Both the position numbers and the translations under genes were made by a program. Positions 1 to 13,487 of a DNA stretch of 64,000 nucleotides are shown in pieces. This stretch comes from Atrina japonica (Eukaryota > Mollusca > Bivalvia > Pterioida > Pinnidae), in NCBI GenBank assembly GCA_030159075.1, contig BROG01000393.1, positions 558,001-622,000 on the forward strand, written 5' to 3'. The first letter of the stretch is position 1; the number at the start of each line of letters is the position of its first letter. The notes below the pieces were generated by a model. It saw only the letters and a program-made list of their open reading frames with translations. It did no database searches and was not told where the DNA came from.

Positions 1-1930
1 AGACTATTATACCGACCGTAAAATATGCGGAACGTTGACATTAAACGCGGTTTTCGATATCCCTGTGTAAATAATTTCTCAGTGAGTAGTTTACCTCTGT
101 ATATGAAATCTTCATATGTTGTGCACGCCCTGGCATATCGGATCATTTGTGAAATATAAACTCCATATGCGGGTGACTGAGGGATATTACTACTTAAATG
201 TGGAAAATTTACGATGGGAAAGCCGAAATCGTCGCGTTTATCGTATAGCTTAGTTGCTAATTTTCCGTCTGTGTTTATATTTAAGTTAAATGTCTAAGTA
301 TGAAGCGTGTGTACTTGATTCTGTTGTATCTTTAATTTCTAGTTCGCTGGGATATATCGCATTGACATATGTATGAAAATTGTCATTATTAATTGACAAA
401 ACGTCGTCGATATATCTAAATGTCAAATTAAAGGACACCGCTAACTTTTTATTCTTTTGATTCAGCAGTTTCTGAATGAAGTCTGCTTCGTATAAATAAA
501 GGAACAGGTCGGCCAATAAAGGAGCACAATTGGTTCCTATAGGAATGCCGACAGTTTGTTGAAATACCACGTCTCCGAACATTACAAATATATTGTCTAT
601 TAGAAATTCCAGCATGTTTTTATATCAATTTCAGTATATTTATGTGTAGAATAAGAGTGGTGCTTGACGAAATAAGTATCCTGATAGCCAATCACTAGAT
701 ATTTAAATTTTCGGGTACCACCTTTAGTGAAAAAGCAGATGTCTATGATGCTGAAAAGTCTTTCTCTTAATTTTTATGTGGAATAGTAGTGTAAAGAGTA
801 GAGAAGTCATCAGTTTTGATACAGTGAATTCGAGAAAAATTGTGTGCCTTCAAATTTTCTAAAAGCTGTTTAGAATTTTTAAGTATCCACATCTGATTAA
901 CACCGCTTCTGGAATAAGCAACTGTACAGTATTGTTGAAGTTTCTCCTTAATGGCTGTCAATATCTTGGTAAGGAGTAAAGATAAAGGTTTGGTAGAGCA
1001 TTTGCTGGATCCTGCTATGTATCTTTGCTTATATGGGGTTTTATGAAGTTTAGGTATCCAGTATAAATGTGGTAGCTGTGCGTTACATATAAAAACTATA
1101 TTATTTGAAGCTTTGTCTGCTGGTACCAGTACATATTGGTCATGTAACCTATCCAGTTCAGTTACTACTTCTGGATCATTAAATACAGAGGGATAACGTG
1201 TTTTCATAGTCCCTTTATGTTTTTGAATACGAGATTTGATCAACCATCGTATGGCTTTCAGCCATTCAGACAAAGTGTCTGGTTCTACGTCTTCATGTTT
1301 GGCCCATCGTCTGGCATAATCTTCGACAGAATCCATAACTAAATTGAAATTCTGACGTCAATTAAAGGAACGGGCTTCCCGGTATTTAGGGCCCCTTAAA
1401 ATAAGATTTTTGAGGCTTTCATTTTCAACAATAGAAACGTCGCCGGTAATGACATGCCCGATAGTATTGTATTTGAAAGGAGATGAAGCACATGAACATG
1501 TGACAGTGTTGTGTAGAAGATGGTTGATGTCTAGGCACTGCAAAACCTGTTTGTAATTGAATAGCTTGGATGCGATGCTAGGTGTATAGCTGTATGAAAT
1601 GCAAGGCGTGGTCTTCAGTTTAAAATATGGTGGAATACAGGACTGAACTTTTTTGTGATTTAGAACATTGCCAATGTTTAAAGCGTCTATGCCTTTATTT
1701 GTGAATTTAAGTTTAAGGAAAAGACGTTTCTGTTCAGAAGAGTCAACGTTTGTGACGCGTGCAGGCTTAAACAGTCTGTGATAAGCGATGTCCATTATAA
1801 TGGAGTTCAGTATGTATTCTGGGGTTGAAGAATCCGTGTAGGGGTTCATTCTTGCTTCTTGAAAAAGTTTATTGAGATTTGTAAAAGGAACAGAATAAAG
1901 TTTGCTGCGAATGTGATGAAGACCCAATTT
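1..1930 (-). pseudogene. Penelope-like reverse transcriptase copy 1, broken
   Basis: This is a minus-strand retroelement ORF in three main pieces: 1358-1927 (N-terminal region with GPKYREARSFN), 767-1336 (connector with VPADKASNN and YWIPKLHK) and 286-615 (reverse transcriptase palm with GTNCAPLLADLF and YIDDVL). The C-terminal part runs through bases 1-170 and its 3' UTR lies outside the window. Compared with the copy at 59.4-61.8 kb, frame breaks lie near 618 and 773, where one A and one T are missing from short runs. About 49 codons are missing in frame near 1,085. The palm motifs fit Penelope-like or a related telomerase-like reverse transcriptase. No GIY-YIG endonuclease is visible, so the class assignment is moderate. 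Confidence 0.8.
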
Positions 1931-2644
1931 TTTGTTAACGTAAGGTAAAAGAGATGAAAAGTGACATCATGAATGTAGGGTCGGTTGTATGAACGTGACT
2001 TCGTTTACGTTTTACGTTAGAATTAAAAAGTTCCATCACATTAACACCATTACACAGTGGGCTTGATAGATTGCCTACACTTTGAATATTATCGTTACAT
2101 CCATAGGGATATACATCTCTACCAAACATTCTTCCTTTTCTTGTCAAGAATATTTGGAATTAACTGATAATATAATAATTAAGTTGTTCAATGTTTTAAT
2201 AAGTATAAAAATTAAAATAAAATCTCATATATCTTATGTTAAATATTGCGTATTGTTATGGAAATCATCACACAATTACAACAAAAATTTAATATCTGTC
2301 ATCGAGATTCACTCGAAAAATTGTGTTTTGACACGAAATATAAATCACAACGTCAGTGTGTAAAATTCCCCTTTGATGTTTTGTATCTGAAAACCTTATA
2401 TCTATACATGGGAAAATGTATCCATCATAAAATATAATCGTTAAGAGGCATAATATTTTGACCTCTTTTACAATGAATACAGTGCCAATGTTCCTATTGA
2501 AAAATAATAGTTTGCAGAGTGAAATCAAACGGCATAGCTGTAGAAAACTTGACAGAACCAATCGCGTTTGTTAGATATCAATAACAACCAATCAAATACA
2601 TGAAGAAATGTGAAAGATGCTTCCAAAATATATTTCAATGTATT
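1931..2644. other. AT-rich DNA, no gene recognised
   Basis: An open frame at 1935-2147 on the minus strand may be upstream sequence of Penelope-like copy 1, but it has no counterpart in the copy at 61.8 kb, where similarity stops at about 61,786. The remainder is AT-rich and holds no recognisable coding, RNA or repeat signal. Confidence 0.4.
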
Positions 2645-3075
2645 ATAGGTCTACCAAGGTAAATTGGCGCATGCATACATACACAGCGAGCGTAAGGTGA
2701 ATCCCAACGGGGCAACATTCAGGTCTACCAAGGTAAATTGGCACATGTTTACAAACACATCGAATCTTAATCAAATCATAACAGGGGCGACAAGCTACTT
2801 GTCGTCACAAAGGTATTCAATAATGCCTGAAGTCAATGTTATGCAATGTTTGTCTGTACAACCAATTTTACAAAGTAGACCGTATTGTTTTTGTTTTTGA
2901 CAGAACCCGGATGTACCACTTTACCTTGGTATACCTATACTTGTTTTCTGCGACACCAATATTAGAGCTAAAGTAATACATGAAGTCACGTTTTACCTGT
3001 GCATTCCTAAAAATAGGCCGTATTGTTTTGGTTTTTGACAGTAACCGGATGTGCCCAATACCTAGGTAGACCTGT
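2645..3075. repeat. MITE-like inverted repeat
   Basis: The left end carries AGGTCTACCAAGGTAAATTG and the right end carries a diverged reverse complement of it. A second, nested pair lies at about 2,722 and 2,935. Two direct internal copies of a GCCGTATTGTTT...TTTGACAG block precede the right-hand repeats. A partial copy is seen at 13,425-13,460. This fits a small non-autonomous DNA element; no transposase is present. Confidence 0.5.
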
Positions 3076-3633
3076 ACACTGCACCAGTTATGCCAGATAT
3101 ATTTGATTTTGAGCTGACGAAATTGACTCAAATTTGAAAACCACCTGCACAGTTATGCCAGAAATAAAATCACCACATATATTTACCAAAATTAAATATC
3201 AGCTAATTATAAAACTGAAAAATGGGTGACAGGTGTACACTTATATAGACATAATTCAATATTTTACATAAAACATTTCATATTGACATTTGTCACTTAT
3301 AATACATGAGAGAAGCCGCCACTTGAGAATGATATTACTTTTATATAATTTTCCTTGGGTCTATGTTAGGTAACATCGAGTTTTAGAATTTTTCGTTTCC
3401 TTTAGGAATCAAACATGTTCAACGCGATCTGCATTGTTACACAATTTTGTTACCATTATTATATATCTATTATGTATTTTCTGCCAAGTGTTTAAATGTA
3501 CACAATACTCTAGAATATTTAATATGCTAAACAAGGGTTTTTATAAGTGTGTATCAGATATGTATTGGCATATGTATCTAGAAATTTTGCCGCCGTCGGT
3601 CAGATATTTATATATATTTATAGATATATATTT

Positions 3634-4060
<427 letters not shown>

Positions 4061-4615
4061 GCCGGAAGTTTAGAACTTTTTCGCTTGTATTTTCGCTTCG
4101 TTAACCTATTCACCCCTAAAGACACATTTGGACTGATGTGAGTCATTGTTTACAGAAGAGTCCATTGTTTTTCAGGGGTTGAAGAGTTAAAGGGGGCATT
4201 TGCAGTGTTGTCCCGAAACATTTATTGTGTTTTTACTACTTTTACAATAACAAATACGAGATATACATAGGAATCAACATTCTTATATTTCTATATATTT
4301 TGTGAAAGGTCAGGTCCTGTATGCATATACAAATAATGAGGTCAAATTAATTATTTGCAAACGAACAATTGCCAAACTGGGTTTCTCTAACAATTTCCAC
4401 AAAAATACATAAGAATTTATATGCCTATGTATATATATTTTGGTTATTGTGCACCAATTTAAGTAGTAAAACTGAAAGAATTTTGTTTGAAAAGAAAAAA
4501 AAAACAAAAAAAAAAAAAAACAGTCAATGCCCCTTTTAAAAAATGTGCAATATTTCAACGCAATGCTCATCTCTACGCAGATAACACAACACAATTTTCA
4601 CAGTCATGTATCTCT

Positions 4616-4725
4616 ATCAAAATATAAAAAATTTCAGATACCAAACTATAAATCAATAGAATGTCCAGGACATAGATACAAATCCGGTAAAAATGGACAA
4701 ACACGGACCTCTGGAAACCAAGTAA
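4616..4725 (-). mobile_element. Penelope-like 3' fragment
   Basis: The fragment begins with the element's 3' terminus (TTTCAGATACCAAA) and runs to ACCTCTGGAAACCAAG, where a different repeat (AACAGCGAGGGCATT) starts. It is a strongly 5'-truncated copy of the family whose nearly complete copy ends at 59,437. Confidence 0.75.
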
Positions 4726-5381
4726 ACAGCGAGGGCATTATTATTTAGTATTCATTAAATAACATTTTATCAGATATCTTTATCAGTAAAACAATGGTAA
4801 AAATTAAGAAAATTCTATTTATTTTACAACAAATCAAAATAAAACCCTAAATGCGTTTAATTATAGCGCATATGAAACTCGGAGCTGATCCCCAGCGAAT
4901 ATCATAGAATATTGCAAATTTTCATCTATTATTAAGTAAATGAAAAACGAAAGTATGATATATACTAGCGGTAAAAAGAAACTGTGAACTTAAGTATTTT
5001 CATTAATAATTTCATATTACGATGGCATAAAGCTGCCATCGGCATGTCGATATAACCTGATTAGTTATGTCGACATGGTGTGATAATTAATTGCGTTATG
5101 TTGACAAAACGACTTAATTTTGACGATATATTCACATAAATTATGTCGACATCACCTCATATTTTTCTCAACATGTCAACATATTGATATGGATTATATT
5201 AACATAATGTGACCAAATTATATCAACATGTCGACAAAAAGTGTTTTTATGACACTATGTTTTGCGCAGTAAAACGGTCACATTATATCGACAAGTTTCG
5301 AGAATCGACATGTTGACATTCTGTAGTGATGTTAGCACTTACTTCGTTTATCTATTGTGCAAAAGTTTTACAAGGTTATTT
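4724..5381 (+). repeat. TCGACAT-rich repeat, copy a, left part
   Basis: This is about 75-90% similar by eye to 13,488-14,159. It holds a cluster of palindromic ATGTCGACAT-like motifs and a CGATGGCA/TGCCATCG hairpin around 5,020-5,045. The right part of the same copy resumes at 9,744; the LINE at 5,382-9,733 splits it. It has no protein-coding signal. Confidence 0.75.
5372..5381. other. LINE target-site duplication, left
   Basis: AAGGTTATTT lies immediately before the LINE and recurs directly after its poly(A) at 9,734-9,743. The paralogous unoccupied site at 14,150-14,159 reads AAGGCTATTT once. Confidence 0.85.
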
Positions 5382-8300
5382 TTCTTTTTAATATCTGAAG
5401 AATTAATGTCATTAGTGAAAAAGGTAAAAATTTTGCCAGGGTATAGAACAGATCATTCTTATATAGAGTTAGAACTGCAAATTACAAATTTTAAAAAAGG
5501 GAGGGGTTTTTGGCATTTTAACACTTCACTTCTAAAAGACTCTGAATATGTCAAAGCAGTTAAAAAATGTATTTTAGAAACAAAAAAAGAATACATACCA
5601 TATGTATATGATATAAATAGAATAGATGATATTCCAAATGATAGCTTACAATTAACAATTAATGATCAACTATTTTTGGAAATGTTATTATTGAAAATTA
5701 GGGGCATTACAATTTCTTATAGTACTTTTAAGAACAAAAAAAGAAATGTTGAGAAAATTCAAATTGAAAATGAAATAGAAAGAACTAAAGAATTATTTGA
5801 TAATACACATCAGGAACATCTGAGTAAAAAACTTTCAGAATTAAATGATAAACTTGAGGAAATAAAAAAACATGAGCTAGAGGGATCAATTCTAAGAACA
5901 CATGCTAGATGGGTTGAACAGGGGGAAAAGCCTACAAAATATTTTTGTAATTTAGAAAAAAGAAATTATATGAACAAAACAATTACAAAAATTATTAAAG
6001 ATGATGGATCAGAGGTAACATGTCAAGAGGAGATATTAAAAACAATAAAAATTTTTTATCAAACTTTGTATGAAAGTAGAGATAATATTATAGAAAATAT
6101 AGATCTAAATAAGCTTTTAAAAAATATAAAAGTTCCAAAACTTAATTTAAATATGAAACATAATTTAGATGAAAAATTAAAAAAATCTGAAATACTTGAA
6201 GTCTTGAAAAAATGTCAAAACAATAAATCACCAGGAGTTGATGGCTTTCCTGCAGAATTTTTTAAATTTTTTTTGGATAGATATTGGGGATTTTGTGTAT
6301 AAATCATTCCTACATACATTTAAAGAAGGTATTTTATCAGAAACTCAAAAATTAGGAATTGTATCAATTTTGCCAAAAGGTAGCAAACCAAGAGAATACT
6401 TAAAAAATTGGCGTCCTATTACATTGCTGAATGTTACTTACAAATTATTATCAGGTGTAATTGCTAATAGGATAAAATCAGTTTTACCAACCTTAATTCA
6501 TGAAAATCAAAAAGGATTTATTGCAGGGAGATATATTGGGGAAAACATAAGGCTTTTATTTGATATGATGCATATTTGTAATGAAAAAAATATCCCAGGG
6601 GTAATTCTATTACTTGATTTTGAGAAGGCTTTTGATACAGTTTCCTGGAATTTCATTATAAAGGTATTACAATATTTCAATTTTGGACAAAATATACAAA
6701 AATGGATCAACATTTTCTTTACAGACTTTCAACTATGTACTATTCAGAATGGAATTTACTCAAATTTCTTTAAGATTGGGCGAGGATGTAGGCAGGGTGA
6801 TCCTGTTTCACCTTATATCTTTTTATTATGCGTTGAAATTTTGGGGATATTATTAAGGGAAAACAAAAATATTACAGGTATACAATTTAAGGGAAAAGAA
6901 TTTAAAGTTCTACAATATGCAGATGATACTGCGATTCTATTAGATGGGACTAATACTTCTTTAAAATACACACTTTCTCTTATTGATCAATATGCAAAAT
7001 TTTCTGGCTTAAAACCGAATTACTCAAAGACTATCTGTGTAAAAATAGGAGCGCTTAGGTATAGCAATATCAAATTCTGTAGTGAATATAATCTTACTTG
7101 GTCCCAAGATCCTTTCACATTTTTAGGTGTTATTTTTACTGTTGATCTAAATAATATGATTACAATGAATTACCAGAATAAGATTGCAGAAATAAAGAAA
7201 ATGATAAAATCATGGTCAAAAAGACTGCTGACTACAGCAGGAAAAATAACAGTGGTGAAATCAGTAATGTTACCAAAATTAACACATTTATTTATTTGTT
7301 TACCAAATCCTTCTGATAATTTAATAAAAGAAATACAAAATCTTTTCTTAAAATTTATTTGGAATAATAAAAAAGAAAGGATCGCAAGAAAAATATTAAT
7401 TCAGAACTATGAGAATGGTGGTTTGCGTATGATATGTTTAAAATCATTTATAAAGAGTTTAAAAATTACATGGATTAGGAGAATTATAAAACGTGATGAG
7501 GATGTAGCGTGGGTAAGACTACTTTATTTAACTTTACCAAACTCTTTTAAATTTTTTCAGAGTTTTGGTCAATCATATTTCAAATCTTTAGGTGAAAAAA
7601 CAAATAATAGTTTTTGGAGGGATGTTTTTGACTCTTTTTCCCAACTAAGGTACATAACAGACCAAAATGACCCATTTGTTTTCCAACCACTATGGTTTAA
7701 TGATTTTATAAAAATAAATGGAAGACATATTTTTTACAGAGATTGGTTTGAAAAAAATATTTTATCCGTATACAATTTGCTGGATGAAAATGGTCATTTT
7801 TTTTATCATACAATAGTTTTTGTAACAGATATAATTTTTTCCCGATATTTACTGTGTATTTTGGTATTATTTCAGCTGTAAAAAAATGTTTGAAAAATCT
7901 AAATAGAACTATATTTTTCAAAAATGAAATATTTCAACCAAGCTATATTAAATGTCTTTTAAAAAATGAAAAGGGGACCAAAGATTTTTATAATTTGTTT
8001 GTGAAAAAATTATATGAGCGTCCTAACAGTGAAATTAAATGGGAAGCTGATTTAAACATATCACCAGATAGTAACTGGTGGAAAAAACAAAATAAGAATA
8101 TCAAATTATTGACAGATGATATTAATTTGAGATGGTTTAATTACAGAATAATCCATAGGATCATAGGTACAAATAAACTTCTATTTCAAATTGGGGCAAG
8201 GCAATCAAATTCTTGTATTTTCTGTAATGAACACCCAGAAACAATAATTCATTTATTTTACAGGTGTAGAATATCAAAAAAATTTTGGGAGGAAGTAAAT

Positions 8301-8595
8301 TTATGGATCAATTCTATTCTTGAAGAAGAAATTACACTTAGGGATATTGATATCATTTTTGGAAGAATAGACAAATCTAATAGACCTTTGAATGTGATAA
8401 TTTGCTTAATCAAAAAAACATCTGTATAGACAGAAAATGAAAAAAAGTGTCCCAAATTTAATTGATGTAAAAAAATATATTGAATATTACATAAATCTTG
8501 ACTTTTATACAGCAAAAAAAAAAAACTTGAATTTAAATAGTTTCAGAAGTAAATGGGGTCCATTTAGTAAATTGATACAATGTAATGATTTTTAA
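5382..8595 (+). pseudogene. LINE ORF2: endonuclease end and reverse transcriptase
   Basis: ORF2 would nick target DNA and copy the element RNA by target-primed reverse transcription. The sequence opens with the last endonuclease motif (GYRTDHS, about 5,438-5,458). It continues through NWRPITLLN, QKGFIAGRY, the LLLDFEKAFDTVSW motif (6,606-6,648), GCRQGDPVSP and the catalytic YADDT (6,916-6,930). A C-terminal Cys/His motif (CIFCNEHPETIIHLFYRC) is near 8,215-8,270. Three frame breaks at about 6,268 (T8), 7,838 (T6) and 8,413 (A7) separate four open frames; the last frame ends at the TAA at 8,593. All three breaks lie in homopolymers, so the reading frame may be less damaged than it appears. Motif spelling fits the L1/Tx1 group. 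Confidence 0.88.
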
Positions 8596-8689
8596 GAGAC
8601 CTATTTAAAATAATATTTAAAAGGATTTTTGTACATGTTCCCATGCAAAAATGGCTTTGGCTGTATAAATTTGTAATGTGATACCTAAT

Positions 8690-9245
8690 GTAGAGTATTA
8701 AATTCATTATGATGCATTTACACCAGTGTGTATGTGGGTGTATGTATGTAGATATGTATATGTGTATATGTGTGCATGTGTGGGCATCTATATGCATGAA
8801 TGTGTATGCATATGCATGTTCATGTATTTATGAATACATGTATGCAGATGTTTATGCAGCTGTGTGAGCATATAAGTGAAAATACGTGTATAGATGCATG
8901 TAGGCATATGTGTATGTGAATGTCTACACACTGTACATGTATAAATATATAGCCAAAAATATGCATATCATAATTTCTTGTTATAAACAAAACATTTATA
9001 TTTTGAATGAAGAATTGCTACTTGTATATAAATATTTTTTCTATATCTTTTGATAAGAAAAATTAAATCCACCTAGTTAATACAAATATGTATATAAGTA
9101 TGTGTATATATGCATGTGTGCATATGTGTGTATATGTGTATGTATGTATGTGTATGTATATGTATGTGTGTGAATGCATGTGTATATATGCATATGTGTA
9201 TATGTATGTATTTGTATAAATATTTATGTATATGCATGTATGTAT
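8690..9245. repeat. TG/TATG-rich low-complexity region
   Basis: Imperfect GTATG, TGTATA and ATGCATG words fill this part of the LINE 3' region. His/Thr/Tyr-rich open frames on the minus strand here are by-products of the composition. Confidence 0.85.
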
Positions 9246-9301
9246 AGACATGTATAAAAGAAATACATGTTTCATATTACAATTGATTTCACATTTATAT
9301 G

Positions 9302-9591
9302 GAGCCGGCCTGGCTCAGTCGGTAGCGCGCTCGACTCTGGATCGTGAGGTCGTGAGTTCGAGTCCCGCCGGCGACAGGTTGGTTTCCTGTCTTTCGGATG
9401 AGACAGTAAAAGCTGGAGGTCCCGTGTCACAGTAGGTGTTGGCACGTTAAAGAACCCTACTGCTCAATGGCCGTTAGTGCCGAGCATAGGCCAAACTTTG
9501 AAACCCTTCACCGGCATTTGGTGACGTCTCCATATGAGTGAAATATTCTCGAGTGGGACGTTAAACAACAATAAACAAACAAACAAACAAA
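9302..9591 (+). mobile_element. tRNA-derived SINE, full length
   Basis: The 5' end is tRNA-like, with an A box TGGCTCAGTCGG at 9,311-9,322 and a B box AGTTCGAGTCC at 9,355-9,365 for RNA polymerase III. A conserved body follows, including CCGGCATTTGGTGACGTCTC, and the element ends in (AACA)n. The direct repeat CACATTTATATG at 9,290-9,301 and 9,592-9,603 marks a target-site duplication, so the SINE inserted into the LINE tail. Truncated minus-strand relatives lie at 26.7, 46.2, 58.1 and 63.5 kb. The organisation resembles SINEs common in molluscs; the family name is not certain. Confidence 0.9.
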
Positions 9592-9743
9592 CACATTTAT
9601 ATGTAAACATTAGTTTGATACATTGTATATGTATCGTAGTTATGTATTTAAACCTTGCAGGGAGCCTGGACCTGTAAGGCTATGTGTCACAGGAATGTCA
9701 ATAAAAGTTATTAAAAAAAAAAAAAAAAAAAAAAAGGTTATTT

Positions 9744-10570
9744 AAATGCATGAAAAAATAAATATTTACTTTATATTTTCATCAATTCTGGAATCCAGAA
9801 TAAAAGACTTCTCAGAGTTTTTGAATTAGGCCCAACGAAATGTTCAATCTATTAGTCTTTGGCCCAATTTTCCGGGAGGGAAAGTTGGGCCCGCGCCCGT
9901 TCTTCCAGGGGGAATCTGTGCGGGGGAAGTCTATGCTTCAATTCCAAGGGAGTTAATAAGTTTGATAACTTGTTCCCAATCCGTCTGCTATATAATTTGC
10001 AAATAAATATATCTATGTGTAAATTTAAGTAACAACTGCCAGCGAGAACAAAACGTTAAAATCGGCGTAAAACACCATTCAAAATCCTCAGCATGTACTA
10101 ATATGAAAGTTTATTTGTAAACCAAATATGCATTGGTTAAAATGGATGCGAGTTTCCCTTGTGTTATCATCAGCTAAAGATATTAGAATTTAATCATTGA
10201 CGATATATATTCTGTATACAGAATAAACACAACATTTTCACGTGTACGGCATCTTGCGCCCCCCCCCCCCCCCCAAAAAAAAAAAACCAAAAAAACAAAC
10301 AAACTCAGAAGCATACCCAGCTGGATCATGGGAAAGTAAACGATGATTTTTTGTGTCTGGAAGCTAGAGAATACCTTTCGAATTAATCCATCAACTAAAT
10401 ATTTTTTATAATAAAGAGGACAATTCTGTGTCTGGAAGTAAAGTAACTTTTTTTTAACAAAGGTAATAATCAATGTAATTTTCTAGCAGATTATTAGGCG
10501 TATTTTTGCATCTGGGTGCAGCAAAAAAATGCTTCCAAATTTAAAGCAATATTGTTTTTATTTAATACTT
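9744..10570 (+). repeat. TCGACAT-rich repeat, copy a, right part
   Basis: This continues the copy interrupted at 5,381 and matches 14,160-15,190. The shared landmarks are GGGAGGGAAAGTTGGGCCC, a poly(C)/poly(A) stretch at about 10,260-10,290, and ATTAGGCGTATTTT. It has no coding signal. Confidence 0.7.
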
Positions 10571-10574
10571 AGTG

Positions 10575-10642
10575 AAACACTTAGTGAAACAGAGTAGTCG
10601 CAAACAAGACTGTTATACCGACCGTAAAATTTGCGGAATGAG
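10575..10642 (-). mobile_element. Penelope-like internal fragment
   Basis: About 68 bp matches the minus-strand element sequence around the end of its ORF (ACTTAGTGAAACAGAGTAG through TTGCGGAA). It abuts the right end of the preceding repeat. Confidence 0.6.
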
Positions 10643-11311
10643 GAGTATCCGAAATAATTTTGCATTTATCTGATTTTGAGCGTATGAAATTGACTTCCTA
10701 TTTTTCAGCCCTTGTGATCCTTAATCACATTGAAAACTATAGCTACATACAGAACTATGTCCTATAAGTAAGTGCAAACATATTCATTACCTAAGAAAAT
10801 GTAGTCACTCCTTCGGTCATGTAATATGAAAAGGGGAAAATAAAGAAAACACACATATTGACCGCACAAGAAGACGCGCCAATTACATCCACCGTAAAAC
10901 TAGTGAAATGTTAAACCATCACGTATTGTGACTTGGGAGAGACTAGGGAAAATTATGCCAAAAGATGCTAGGATGTAACTTTATTTTTCGATTTAATATT
11001 AGATCACAGACATCAGATACTGCATTGATTCAACCTGGAATGAATGATCTGGGGTCATTATGCCCCCTTGATAATAATGTTATGGGGACATTTAATAACC
11101 ATGTCATTCTGGACACTGCCGTCATTGCGCCCAGGTGTCCCAGTGGTCTATGAATAATAGGGACATTTATCATTTTGTAGGGTCATTTGCCCAATGGCCC
11201 GTTCTGGTTGGATCACCTAGTAAAAATGTCATGAAAATGCATATACAATAGAAGATTTTACATTCATTGGTATAAAAAGGTTTTGGTGGTAAGAAAAAAA
11301 AGTGTTAAAGA
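10643..11311. other. No feature recognised
   Basis: AT-rich sequence with short imperfect GGTCATT/TGCCC words at 11,040-11,210. No gene, RNA or repeat copy elsewhere in the window was recognised. Confidence 0.4.
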
Positions 11312-13168
11312 CACCGGCGACGTTTCTATTGTTGAAAATGAAAGCCTCAAAAATATTATTTTAAGGGGCCCTAATACCGAGAAGCCCGTTCCTTTAATTG
11401 GCGTCAGAATATCAGTTTAGTTATGAATTCTGTCGAAGATTATGCCAGCCGATGGGCCAAACATGAAGACGTAGAACCAGACACTTTGTCTGAATGGCTA
11501 AAAGCCATACGATGGTTGATAAAATCTCGTATTCGAAAAATTTCAAGGGACTATGAAAACACGTTATCCATCTGTATTTAGTGATCCAGAAGTAGTAACT
11601 GAACTGGATAGATTACATGACCAATATGTACTGGTACCAGCAGACAAAGTCTCAAACAATATAGTTTTTATTTGTAAGGCACATTACTATAATTGTTTAT
11701 TACAAGAACTTGGGTTTAATACGAATTCTGGTAATCCTATATACACACGTAGCTCACTTTCAAAGGACGAGATCCTTCAAAATCATGTTTCCGTATTACG
11801 CTCATTTGATATACCTACAACGGATACCGATTTTGAGTTACCATATTTATATTGGATACCCCTAAACTTCATAAAAACCCATACAAGCAAAGATACATAG
11901 CAGGATACAGTAAATGTTCTACCAAACCTTTATCTTTACTCCTTACCAAGATATTGACAGCCGTTAAGGAGAAACTTCAACAATACTGTACAGTTGCTTA
12001 TTCCAGAAGCGGTGTAAATCAGATGTGGATACTAAAAAAATCTAAAAAGCTTTTAGAAAATTTGAAGGCACACAAATTCACCGTATCAAAACATATGACT
12101 TCTCTACTCTTTACACAACTATTCCACATAAAAAATTAAAAGAAAGACTTTTTAGCATCATAGACAACTGTTTTTTCACTAAAGGTGGTACCTAAAAATT
12201 TAAATATCTAGTGATTGGCTATCAGGATACTTATTTTGTCCAACATCACTCTGATTCTACACATAAATACACTGAAGTTGATATAAAAAACATGCTGGAA
12301 TTTCTAATAGACAATATATTTGTAATGTTCGGAGACGTGGTCTTTCAACAAACTGTCGGCTTCTATGGGAGCCAATTGTGTCCCTTTATTGGCCGACCTG
12401 TTCCTTTATTCATACGAAGCAGACTTCATTCAGAACCTGCTGAATCAAAAGAAGAAAAAGTTAGCGGTGTCCTTTAATTTGACATTTAGCTATATCGACA
12501 ACGTTTTTTCAATTAATAATGACAATTTTCATACATATGTCAATGCGATATATCCCAGCGAACTAGAAATTAAAGATACAACAGAATCAAGCCCACACGC
12601 TTCATACTTAGACACAGACGGGAAATTGGCAACTAAGCTATACGACAAACGCGACGATTTCGACTTTCCCATCGTAAATTTTCCACATTTAAGTAGTAAA
12701 ATCCTTCATATGGAGTTTACATTTCACAAATGATCCGATATATGCAAGGGTGTGTACAACATATGAAGACTTCATATACAGAAGTAAACTACTCAATGAC
12801 AAATTATTAACACAGGGATATCCAAAACCGCGTTTACTGTCAACGTTCCGCAAATTTTACGGTTGGTATAATAGTCTTGTTTGTGATTACTCGGTTTCAC
12901 TAAGTGAAATGTTGAGTTGCCTTTTCGTTGGCGGTTATTGAGACGTCTGTACCAATTGTGACGAGGATACACTCCTCACTTGTTTCATTGGACTTGATTG
13001 TGGACTCACGGCGGGTGTGACTGGTCGACAGGGGATGCGCACTCCTCCATGGCACCTGATCCCATCTCTTGGTTTCCAGAGGTCCGTGTTTGTCCATTTT
13101 TACCGGATTTGTATCTATGTCCTGGAGATTCTATTGATTTATACTTTGGTATCTGAGATTTTTTATAT
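11312..13168 (+). pseudogene. Penelope-like reverse transcriptase copy 2, broken
   Basis: This plus-strand copy begins within the N-terminal region (TGDVSIVENE equivalent), so it is 5'-truncated. Pieces at 11,400-11,900, 11,852-12,139, 12,211-12,477, 12,365-12,733 and 12,750-12,941 cover the connector, palm and C-terminal segment in different frames. The palm is damaged: the YIDDV motif reads YIDNV and the PMGTNC segment spans a frame change near 12,360. The 3' UTR runs to 13,168 and ends with TACTTTGGTATCTGAGAT. It is clearly inactive. Confidence 0.8.
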
Positions 13169-13487
13169 CTACAAGGATTGATGCCGAGTTTACTGTATTA
13201 TCATTTAGAGACCCTTGGTTTGTGTTGATGACGTCATTTATCGTTTCACCGACAGACGAAATGCATACTAGAGTTTGGTATTAAGTTATGATATACTTTT
13301 CAAATTTCTGATTTCCAGTATACATGCATGTACAGATATATTTTACATGCAAGTCCATACTTGAATATGTTTTAAATATATAGTGTTTACTCACATTTGC
13401 ATACAGAAACTTAATATAGGTCTACCGAGATAAACTGGAGCATGTTTACAAACACATTATGTAATAAGTAATCTTTATTGAAGGTAT

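Larger units (their letters stand above)
5382..9733 (+). mobile_element. L1/Tx1-like LINE, 5'-truncated
   Basis: A 4.35-kb non-LTR retrotransposon is bounded by a 10-bp target-site duplication. It starts inside the end of the endonuclease domain, which marks 5' truncation. It carries the ORF2 reverse transcriptase, a long TG/TATG-rich 3' region with a nested SINE, an AATAAA signal at 9,700 and a poly(A) tail from 9,713. The unoccupied paralogous site near 14,150 defines both ends directly. Confidence 0.9.

Noticed and set aside
9302..9377. Possible functional tRNA gene
   Set aside because: The tRNA-like head continues into a SINE body and an (AACA)n tail and is flanked by a 12-bp target-site duplication. 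No clean cloverleaf with acceptor pairing was seen.
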